34,608 nt of DNA from an uncultured Bacteroidales bacterium (GTDB lineage: Bacteria; Bacteroidota; Bacteroidia; Bacteroidales; UBA932): positions 1 to 34,608 of the forward strand of contig CANBDX010000024.1 of assembly GCA_947367315.1 (NCBI GenBank), given 5' to 3'. Below are positions 27,092 to 34,608 of the stretch, one piece after another. The translations under genes were made by a program, and so were the position numbers. The notes beneath the pieces are model-generated. The model was not told the DNA's origin. It searched no databases and worked only from the letters and a program-made list of their open reading frames with translations. The first letter of the stretch is position 1; the number at the start of each line of letters is the position of its first letter.

Positions 27092-28693
27092 ATGAAGAAA
27101 ATGAACATCTCAGCCAAGGGAATTGCATCCTTCTCGCTTATGGCAGGAGCTACCCTAGGCCTTGGCTCATGTAAGGAAAACGAGCGCCCAAACTTCCTTA
27201 TCATCCTGGCAGATGATTTCGGAGGAATGGACACCGGAGCTTGTGGAAGCACATATTACGAGACCCCAAACATCGACCGCATCGCGGCTGAAGGCATCCA
27301 TTTCACTGACGGATATGCGGCATGCAATGTGTCCAGCCCTACCAGGGCATCTCTCATGACCGGAATGTACACTCCATGTCACGGAATTACCGACTGGATC
27401 GGCTCTCCTTCCGGGGAGGCATGGCGCAAGAAGGGATGGCACAACATGATGCTTCCTCCTGAGTACGAGCACAACCTCGACACCGAGAAGTTCCTATGCC
27501 TTCCTCAGGCACTCAAGGATGCCGGATACAGCACCTTCATGGCAGGAAAATGGCATCTCGGAGACCGCACCACCCCGGAAATGGCAGGTTTCGAAATCAA
27601 CAAGGGAGGCTATCATGCCGGACAGCCTAAGGGCGGATACTTCTCACCATATCAGAACCCTAAGCTTGAAGACGGCCCTGACGGGGAAAATCTTTCGATG
27701 CGTCTGGCTCAGGAGACCAACGCATTCATTGAGAATCATCTCAAAGAGAATGGTGACAGGAAACCATTCATGGCATATCTCTCATTCTATGCCACCCATA
27801 CCCCTGTAGAGACCACCAAAGAGAACTGGGAATATTTCCGCCAGAAAGCCATAGACAATCCGGTGACAGACCGCGAAGCGTTCAAACTGGACGGAAACTG
27901 GACAGTGGCGCAGATACAGGATAATCCTCTATACGCCGGTCTTGTAAGACAGATGGACGATGCAGTAGGCTGTGTGATGCAGAGACTCAAGGAACTCGGA
28001 GCGGATAAGAACACCATAGTCATATTCATGTCGGACAACGGAGGATTCGCATCATTGGGATGGTTCTCCACCTCAAACTACCCTTATCGGGGAGGCAAGT
28101 CATACCAGTGGGAAGGCGGCACACGAATTCCGTTCTTCATCTATGCTCCTATGGCAAAGGATAACGGGCGCAAATGCATGACCCCTGTAAACACAGTAGA
28201 TATCTACCCTACTCTCCTGGACTACGCTCAGGTGGAATGTCCTGATGTGGACGGTGTCTCTCTCAGGCCTGTCATAGAAGGCGGTGATATTGAGGAGCGT
28301 CCTATGTTCTGGCATTATCCTCACTACGGAGGCTCTGGCGGAGACCCTACTTCAATCATCAGAGACGGTGACTGGAAACTTATCTACTACCATGAAGACG
28401 GCCATTGCGAACTATACAACCTCCGGGAAGACATGATGGAACAGCACGATGTCATTGCGGACAATGCCCGGAAGGCAGAAGACATGAGGATCAGCCTCAT
28501 GCAATGGCTCAAGGACAGCGGAGCAAGAATGCCGGTACCAGACCCTGAATACAATCCTGATGAAAGGCAGAAGTTCCTGAAAAAAGAACGCAAGAAGATA
28601 CTTGACGAGCAGAACAGGAAAAGGGATGCCAGGCTCAAGGACGACTACCAGCCGGACAAGACCTGGTGGGGCAGTCAGGCAATAGACGACTAG
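27092..28693 (+). CDS. Sulfatase (family S1), Ser-type, lipoprotein-like leader
   Basis: RPNFLIILADDFGGMDTGACGSTYYETPNIDRIAAEGIHFTDGYAACNVSSPTRASLMTGMYTP; S-x-P-x-R active-site motif; GKWHLGD; MSDNGG. Confidence 0.95.
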   Translation: MKKMNISAKGIASFSLMAGATLGLGSCKENERPNFLIILADDFGGMDTGACGSTYYETPNIDRIAAEGIHFTDGYAACNVSSPTRASLMTGMYTPCHGITDWIGSPSGEAWRKKGWHNMMLPPEYEHNLDTEKFLCLPQALKDAGYSTFMAGKWHLGDRTTPEMAGFEINKGGYHAGQPKGGYFSPYQNPKLEDGPDGENLSMRLAQETNAFIENHLKENGDRKPFMAYLSFYATHTPVETTKENWEYFRQKAIDNPVTDREAFKLDGNWTVAQIQDNPLYAGLVRQMDDAVGCVMQRLKELGADKNTIVIFMSDNGGFASLGWFSTSNYPYRGGKSYQWEGGTRIPFFIYAPMAKDNGRKCMTPVNTVDIYPTLLDYAQVECPDVDGVSLRPVIEGGDIEERPMFWHYPHYGGSGGDPTSIIRDGDWKLIYYHEDGHCELYNLREDMMEQHDVIADNARKAEDMRISLMQWLKDSGARMPVPDPEYNPDERQKFLKKERKKILDEQNRKRDARLKDDYQPDKTWWGSQAIDD

Positions 28694-28715
28694 GAACTAA
28701 GACCTGACAATATAC

Positions 28716-28758
28716 AAAAACCTCCGGCATGGCTTTCAACAAGCTGCCGGAGGTTTTT
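28716..28758. terminator. Terminator after sulfatase gene (bidirectional look)
   Basis: AAAAACCTCCGGCA ... TGCCGGAGGTTTTT perfect stem with flanking A and T runs. Confidence 0.88.
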
Positions 28759-28775
28759 AATTATAGTCAAGAGCA

Positions 28776-31001
28776 TTACTCCACTACCACAACGGTGGTG
28801 TCTGCTGCTACTTCAACTTCCACGACTTCCTCTACTACTTCCGTCTTCTCAAACCAAGGAAGCGGAGAAGGGAACCCTGCCCATGCGAAGAGGTTGCCGA
28901 GCCAGAGGCCTACAAGCACCGTTGCAATGCTTGCAATGGAGATGCACCACTTCTTCCAAGGTGCAAGACCCTTTCTTGCATATGGGTCCTTCAGCTTGAG
29001 TTTCGGATACTTAGCAACATCCGTGAGGGTCTCTCCGAAAGGAATGCTGATCTTGGATGCCGCATTGACAGCCCAACCGTTGGCATTCAGGAGAGGTGCG
29101 ATGTTGCGGCGGCGGAGCTTGAGCCATGCCATCACCATTGCCGGTCCTGAGATTACAAGCAGCACACCCACGAACGCGAGGATGACCTGCCACCAGGCAA
29201 GTGCGAAGATGCCTTTTGCAAGAGCTGCAACAGCCGAGCCGATCATGCCCAGAGCCATACCTATGGCAGCGAAGATACCGGCGAATTTTCCGATGTCGAA
29301 GGCCTGAGGAGCTGCCGGAGCCGAGCCGTCTGCAGGGGCTGCCTTAGGAGCAGCATTGATCTTTGCAGTGGCGTCGCTCATGATCTTGGCATCCTTGTCA
29401 GCCGCACTCTTGCTTATGAGATTTTCGATAGCTGTGGCCATCCTGCGGTAAGGAGACCAGAACGACTGTGCAATGCTGATAGGATTGTCGATGATCTTTG
29501 TAATTACCGCATCCCATTCCACGCCTGCATTGTCATAATAGACAGCATTCTTTCCTACCATCAGGTCTCCTACATCGCCCACCGTCACAGCCGCCACGAT
29601 GGAGATCTTGCCGGCCTGAGTCTTGGTGGTGCAGTCGCAGTAAACCAGATACATTCCGCTGGAAGGAGCCATTGCATTGTGCTTGCCGGCATCGGCCACA
29701 GGCATACAGAAATGACATTCCCTCTGGTCGATGATGAGTCTTCCGGACTGGAATATAGCCTTCTCCTTCTTATTATAGAAATCCTGAAGAGTAACGAAGT
29801 TTCTGAGCAGACGGTAGAAGTCGCGGTAAACATGGAGGAACTTGGTCACAGTGTCGATATTTTCGGCCTCCTCCTTGAGTGCTGCATCCTGAGCCACGAG
29901 TGCAAGGAGAGATTCCTTGCGGTTCTGCTCGAGAAGGGTCTTCACTGCATCAAGGCCGAGACCTTCCACTGCAGCTCCTGCCTTGGCAGCCTTCCATGAT
30001 GTATATGCAGCGAATTTCGCTCCGATGGCGGCCCAGTCAGCCTCAGTGAGCACCTTGGCGCCTGGCTCTACTGCAATTGCCTTCAATGTCTCGAACTGAG
30101 CGGCCCATGCAGGGTTCACCGGCTCAGAGAGGTCGATTTCGGCTTTTCCTGTCACGCGCGCTATAGGATATGAAGCGATCTCGTCAGTCTTGCCTGTGAG
30201 GTTATCCGCGCTGATGGCCTGGATGCTTGCCGTCTGCACGTCAAGAGATGCAGTGCTGTCAGGAGAGAAGGCAGCAAGCTTCGAACGCACGAAGAAATCC
30301 TTCACCTTCGCATCAAGAGCATTATATGCAGCAATGGCGGCATCAGTCCTGTCCCCGTAAGGAGCCTCTACAGTGGCCTCGTTCCATGCCACGTAATCCG
30401 CGAGAGCCTTATAGAATGCCTCTACGAGATCGGCATTTACGCCCATTGCGCCGCTTCTGTCAGCCACGCCGCCAAGACATGTCACAGCGGCAGCCACAGC
30501 AGCCTTATCGGCAGCATCTTCAGCAGTAGCCTCGGTGATGACTCCATCTCCGTTGAAACGGGTCTTGGCAAAGATTGCAGCATTGTCAGCTGTGTCTGCT
30601 ATAGAGATTACAGTACCTTCCTTGCCGAGGTTCTCAAGAATCTGCTTTGCTGAGTTGTAGAGTTTCTTTCCGGTATCAGAGTCTGTATTGATATCCTTGA
30701 TGTCGATGCTGTCCTTGCCTTCGAGAAGAAGGTCGGCATCATTCAGAAGTCCGGTAATCCATTTTGATGTGCAGATGACATCATTGATACGAAGCTTTCC
30801 ATCTGAATCGCAGTCCATGTAGGAGAGACTCTTCTCATCGATCTCCAATCCCTTCACCGGACAAGAGAGGACAGTCCACATCTTAGGGTCAAGTTCAGAA
30901 AGATGAGCGATATCCTCGCCCTTTGTGATCTTCACGCGTGAGGTGCCCCCGATATTATCGAAGTCCCACTTGTACTTTTTGTCTTTGGTCAGTAGTGCCA
31001 T
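28776..31001 (-). CDS. Uncharacterised 741-aa membrane protein with EF-hand-like motifs
   Basis: YMDCDSDGKLRINDV fits an EF-hand loop (DxDxDGxLxxxD); further DINTDSDTGKKLY and FNGDGVITEATAED; three or so C-terminal TM segments; low-complexity V/E tail (VVEEVVEVEVAADTTVVVVE). Confidence 0.75.
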   Translation of the reverse strand: MALLTKDKKYKWDFDNIGGTSRVKITKGEDIAHLSELDPKMWTVLSCPVKGLEIDEKSLSYMDCDSDGKLRINDVICTSKWITGLLNDADLLLEGKDSIDIKDINTDSDTGKKLYNSAKQILENLGKEGTVISIADTADNAAIFAKTRFNGDGVITEATAEDAADKAAVAAAVTCLGGVADRSGAMGVNADLVEAFYKALADYVAWNEATVEAPYGDRTDAAIAAYNALDAKVKDFFVRSKLAAFSPDSTASLDVQTASIQAISADNLTGKTDEIASYPIARVTGKAEIDLSEPVNPAWAAQFETLKAIAVEPGAKVLTEADWAAIGAKFAAYTSWKAAKAGAAVEGLGLDAVKTLLEQNRKESLLALVAQDAALKEEAENIDTVTKFLHVYRDFYRLLRNFVTLQDFYNKKEKAIFQSGRLIIDQRECHFCMPVADAGKHNAMAPSSGMYLVYCDCTTKTQAGKISIVAAVTVGDVGDLMVGKNAVYYDNAGVEWDAVITKIIDNPISIAQSFWSPYRRMATAIENLISKSAADKDAKIMSDATAKINAAPKAAPADGSAPAAPQAFDIGKFAGIFAAIGMALGMIGSAVAALAKGIFALAWWQVILAFVGVLLVISGPAMVMAWLKLRRRNIAPLLNANGWAVNAASKISIPFGETLTDVAKYPKLKLKDPYARKGLAPWKKWCISIASIATVLVGLWLGNLFAWAGFPSPLPWFEKTEVVEEVVEVEVAADTTVVVVE

Positions 31002-31066
31002 ATCTTAAATGATTAATTATCCGCAAGATTTTCGAAATCATGCGAATTTAATCATTTTTTTTGATA

Positions 31067-32527
31067 CTACATCCTCCGGACGTCCTGAACTCCGTTGCGG
31101 GTCATGGTTATACGGAAGTGGTGGTATTCGACTGAGCCGTCGTGCTGAAGCTGGAAGACTATATTTACATAGTATATCTTCTGAACATCTATGCATCGGA
31201 TATCTCCGTTCTCATCGACCATATCGACCGGCACCTGAGGGTTGTCCATCTTCTGGGTGAAGCGGGTCAGGTGGAGGCGCATGATTTCATTGACTCCGCG
31301 CATAGGGTACTCGTCCACCGATTTGAGAACCACATCATCTATAGTCAGATGCTTGCGGTATAGAAGGATCTTCTCTTCGAACACGCGAGGCTCATCCTCC
31401 ACCGAGGAAGCATTGTTCCGCAAGGCCATCACCTCCTGAGGGGTGCGGGACATGGATATGAAGTCGAATCCTTCCTTCATCTGCCCCACCTTGGTCTTTC
31501 CGATGACGATGCTGGCCTTCTTGTCGTAGTATTTATTGCCGAGCCTGTGCGCGAAATAGTAGCGCAAAAGGTCCTTGATGCGGTCCTTAAGCATATAGCT
31601 GACTACGAGGACTACAAAAAGAGGCCAGGTGATGTTGCCGTATTTCATCTGGCTGTACCATCCTACCGCCGTAGCGAAAATCATCGCCACACCTGCAGCT
31701 ATGCTGTAATATATCTGCTGCACGGCCACCCCGTCCTTTTTCTTGTCCAGACGTATGTAAAGTTCGCTCTCGATGAACTTCTTCAGCATGCCGTGATGAT
31801 AGACGAGCTGGCGGTCATGTTCCGGATCATTGTGGAGAATGCCGTAATCGTTGGACACCTTGTAGCGTCTTTCGGACATGATGAGTTCCATGAATCCCTT
31901 TCGGATGTCTGCATATGCCGCCGGATTCATGGAGGAGTCTATGGCGCGGATTATCCTTGTGGTCCGGAGTTCCACAACATGGCTCATAAACTCGTCACAT
32001 AGACGGAAGTAGCTGCGGGTCTTGTCTGAGACTGTCGGAACATCTATAATCTGATACAACGCACGGAATTTCTTCAGGATTTCCGAAGATGACTTCACAT
32101 AGTCCTCCACAAGATACCCCGCCGAATCAAGGGAGCGTGCCGCACGGATATGGGCAGCCTGATCACGCAGTGCGCTTTTGAATATGGCTGCGAACATCTT
32201 GAGATGATACTCGTAGGCATCCAGATCTGTCTGCTGATGACTGCCGACGACATTTTCCAGAGCCTGACGGAGAATAGTCAACGGTTTGGAAGTGTCCTGA
32301 GCGATATCGCGAAGAAGATAGACAGGAGTAATCAGACGGACATTGGACTTGATATCGCGATAGAACTGCTTTTTTCCGTAGTTCTCCGGATTGATATCCA
32401 GACTGTTGGGCACGAATATCCATGCGTTTACGGAGAAGTCGTCACGGATTCCGTCCTCGCAGCAGTCGAATCCGAATTTGAACTCGACCGAGAAATTATC
32501 GTGTTTTTTCGCCTGTATTGAAATCAT
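31067..32527 (-). CDS. Uncharacterised 486-aa protein with two central TM helices
   Basis: Uninterrupted ORF; YYSIAAGVAMIFATAVGWYSQ and ITWPLFVVLVVSYMLKD as TM segments; ORF ends 65 bp before the 741-aa gene. Confidence 0.75.
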   Translation of the reverse strand: MISIQAKKHDNFSVEFKFGFDCCEDGIRDDFSVNAWIFVPNSLDINPENYGKKQFYRDIKSNVRLITPVYLLRDIAQDTSKPLTILRQALENVVGSHQQTDLDAYEYHLKMFAAIFKSALRDQAAHIRAARSLDSAGYLVEDYVKSSSEILKKFRALYQIIDVPTVSDKTRSYFRLCDEFMSHVVELRTTRIIRAIDSSMNPAAYADIRKGFMELIMSERRYKVSNDYGILHNDPEHDRQLVYHHGMLKKFIESELYIRLDKKKDGVAVQQIYYSIAAGVAMIFATAVGWYSQMKYGNITWPLFVVLVVSYMLKDRIKDLLRYYFAHRLGNKYYDKKASIVIGKTKVGQMKEGFDFISMSRTPQEVMALRNNASSVEDEPRVFEEKILLYRKHLTIDDVVLKSVDEYPMRGVNEIMRLHLTRFTQKMDNPQVPVDMVDENGDIRCIDVQKIYYVNIVFQLQHDGSVEYHHFRITMTRNGVQDVRRM

Positions 32528-32530
32528 ATC

Positions 32531-34141
32531 TTAAAACAATCCAGGGGTGTAACCCAGCCAATGGAGAACGGTCTCGCCCCACACGAGAATCATCACCCAC
32601 GCTATGAGCATCATGGTGATTCCGAACTTAAAGGTATCGCTCCAGCTATACTGGTTGGTTGTATATAGCAGCGCTGCCGGCTTGCTGTTGAAAGGCAGCA
32701 CGTAAACATGTTCAATAAGAAGGGACACCGGAATGGCAAGGCTCATCACCTCGAATCCGTATTTCTGTGCAATACCGATTGCTATCGGTACAAATATCAT
32801 TGTTCTGATGGTCTTGGACTGGAACAGCAGACCGCTGAACAGCATCATACCTGTCAAAAGGAGATAGAACACCCAGAACGGTGTGTCCGCAGCCACACCC
32901 ATCGCACTGAAGGCAGAGTCCACCAGAGTGTTAGGAATGCCTGTCACATTGAGTCCCACTCCGATTGCATATGCGCCGGCCGAGAAGAGCATCAGGTGCC
33001 ATGGAATATCCACATCGTTCCACTTCACGACACCTATCTTCGGAAGGAGCGCGATTACTGCACCGATGAAAGCGACAGTCGTGGCATCTATTCCATGCAG
33101 TTTGTCAGTAGCCCACAGAATAAGGACTCCGACAAAGATAAATACCGCCTTATATTCATCCAGCGTCATTTTTCCCATTGCGGCAAGTTCCTCCTTCAGA
33201 CGGTCCATACCACCTTCAATGCTTGGCTTGGACTCCTCCTTGCTGATAGGGAATATGATTTTGGTACCCACGATCCAGCCTATGAGAAGAAGGATGAGGG
33301 CAAGAGGGAAGGATATCCAGAGACGGTCAGAATATCCATATCCTGTATCTCCGGTAGCGCCTATGATCAGCGAATATGCCAGAAGGCTGGCTCCCGAGCC
33401 GGTAAGGAATGCACTTGCACCCACATTCACCTGGAAAAGGTTCTGGAGCACGAGGTTACGTCCGAAGTTGTTTCGATGTCCGTTCGATGCGCCGTAGATC
33501 GCAGCAACAGTCATGAATATAGGCAGAAGGATTGCAGCCTTGACTGTGGTCGCCGAAATGAAGGCCGAGAGAATCAGGTTGATGACTATGAAGCTCAGGA
33601 ATATACCTGTAGCACTTTTGCCAAAGCGTATTATGAACCAGAGGGCAAGACGCTTGGCCACCTTTGTCTTCACCAGCATGCTTGCAAGGATGAAGGAAAG
33701 GATATTGAGCCACATCACAGGATGGCCGAGCTGGGCAAAGGCCTCCTTCTGGGAAGTGACTCCTGTGAGCACTATGCCGAGGATGACGAACAAAGATGTG
33801 AGGTAATTCGGAATGGCTTCGGTTATCCATAGGATGATTGAAGCTACGAATATCGCCAGCATGGCATAATTGGCGCGCAGAAACTCTGCATCACCGATCT
33901 TTGCCAGGTTCTTCGCGGCTTTCTCCGGAAGACTGTCGAAATTCATATTCTCCAGGAACGGTATCTTGAAGACCCAGAAGATCAGGATGAATGACAATAT
34001 GGCAAGCGGAGCACCCAGACGGGCCATCCACTTCTCAAAATTGGTCTTCTCCATCTTCGGGAGTTTCTCCAACTTGTAATTGTTCATATCCAGCGGGTCG
34101 AATGCCTGCTCCTGTTCCAGTTCGGTATTCTTGTCAGTCAT
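32531..34141 (-). CDS. SLC13/DASS-family anion:Na+ symporter-like transporter
   Basis: 536 aa multi-TM; FVASIILWITEAIPNYLTSLFVILGIVLTGVTS, LSFILASMLVKTKVAKRLALW, SATTVKAAILLPIFMTVAA; 3 bp gap to the 486-aa gene. Confidence 0.85.
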   Translation of the reverse strand: MTDKNTELEQEQAFDPLDMNNYKLEKLPKMEKTNFEKWMARLGAPLAILSFILIFWVFKIPFLENMNFDSLPEKAAKNLAKIGDAEFLRANYAMLAIFVASIILWITEAIPNYLTSLFVILGIVLTGVTSQKEAFAQLGHPVMWLNILSFILASMLVKTKVAKRLALWFIIRFGKSATGIFLSFIVINLILSAFISATTVKAAILLPIFMTVAAIYGASNGHRNNFGRNLVLQNLFQVNVGASAFLTGSGASLLAYSLIIGATGDTGYGYSDRLWISFPLALILLLIGWIVGTKIIFPISKEESKPSIEGGMDRLKEELAAMGKMTLDEYKAVFIFVGVLILWATDKLHGIDATTVAFIGAVIALLPKIGVVKWNDVDIPWHLMLFSAGAYAIGVGLNVTGIPNTLVDSAFSAMGVAADTPFWVFYLLLTGMMLFSGLLFQSKTIRTMIFVPIAIGIAQKYGFEVMSLAIPVSLLIEHVYVLPFNSKPAALLYTTNQYSWSDTFKFGITMMLIAWVMILVWGETVLHWLGYTPGLF

Positions 34142-34163
34142 AGTGTGGTCGGTTTGGTTTTAA

Positions 34164-34269
34164 AGATTTCTCGACTCGGCCTGCAGCCTCGCTCGAAATG
34201 ACAGTCAGAACGGTCGGGATGACGGTCGGAGACTGTCATTTCGAGCGAACGAAGTGAGTCGAGAAATCT
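34164..34269. repeat. Palindromic intergenic repeat copy 3 (agatttctcgactcggcc...cgaacgaagtgagtcgagaaatct)
   Basis: Shares the tgtcatttcgagcg-a-ccgaag-gagtcgagaaatct arm with copies 1 and 2, different centre. Confidence 0.8.
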
Positions 34270-34278
34270 TCAGTATAA

Positions 34279-34608
34279 TTATTTAGCCCAATTCTTATAT
34301 GGGTTCTTCATGAGCATGGAGTTGTAGTACTTCACGTCTCCGGTAACCTCCTCTCCGAGCCACTCAGGCTTTACAAAAGTCTCGTCCTCAGAAGAAAGTT
34401 CAACTTCAGCCACGACAAGGCCTTCGTTGTCACCGTAGAATTCGTCTACCTCATAAGTATGGTCACCAGCCTCAACGAGGTAGCGTGTCTTGTCGATCAC
34501 GCCTGGCTCGCAGATCTTCAGAAGTTCCTGTACTTCTGCTACAGGGATTTCCTTCTCCCACTCGAAACGGCTTGCACCGCTCTCGGAGCCGATACCCTTG
34601 ATGGTGAT
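34279..34608 (-). CDS. CYTH-domain protein (class IV adenylate cyclase/triphosphatase superfamily), partial, runs off right edge
   Basis: Reverse strand from window edge: ITIKGIGSESGASRFEWEKEIPVAEVQELLKICEPGVIDKTRYLVEAGDHTYEVDEFYGDNEGLVVAEVELSSEDETFVKPEWLGEEVT; EWEKEIP, IdKtRY and AEVEL motifs. Confidence 0.9.
   Translation of the reverse strand: MTIKGIGSESGASRFEWEKEIPVAEVQELLKICEPGVIDKTRYLVEAGDHTYEVDEFYGDNEGLVVAEVELSSEDETFVKPEWLGEEVTGDVKYYNSMLMKNPYKNWAK

Noticed and set aside
32708-33832. 374-aa + strand ORF antisense to the SLC13 transporter
   Set aside because: Shadow ORF with His/Cys/Arg-rich composition opposite a convincing multi-TM transporter.

Overview
This 34.6 kb window looks like a Bacteroidales (Bacteroidota) chromosome segment, judging by SusC/SusD, a hybrid two-component regulator, IS66 and TAnnTTTG-type promoters. 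It contains, in order: the 3' end of an IS66-type transposase; a PL21 heparinase II-like lyase; a histidine-utilisation cluster (bifunctional ftcD, hutU, hutH) with two near-identical ~144-bp palindromic repeats flanking hutU; a short repeat-rich island; a GNAT acetyltransferase; a coupled flippase-like/LrgA/LrgB operon; a PfkB kinase/DUF6913-like/DUF368 operon; tRNA-Arg(TCT) followed by a probable integrase start relic; a MalY/PatB aminotransferase; a chondroitin-sulfate-type polysaccharide utilisation locus (SusC, SusD, hybrid two-component system, PL8 lyase, Ser-type sulfatase); an uncharacterised three-gene membrane operon (SLC13/DASS transporter, 486-aa two-TM protein, 741-aa EF-hand-like protein); and a partial CYTH-domain gene. 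The observations most worth following up are the strongly shortened sensor domain of the hybrid regulator, a G8 tract in its kinase domain, a shared motif upstream of susC and the PL8 lyase, a 12-bp perfect inverted repeat between the PL21 and ftcD genes, and the uncharacterised SLC13/EF-hand operon. No CRISPR array, rRNA or clear defence system was seen. All family names come from reading the protein sequences and recalled family features; no database search was run.
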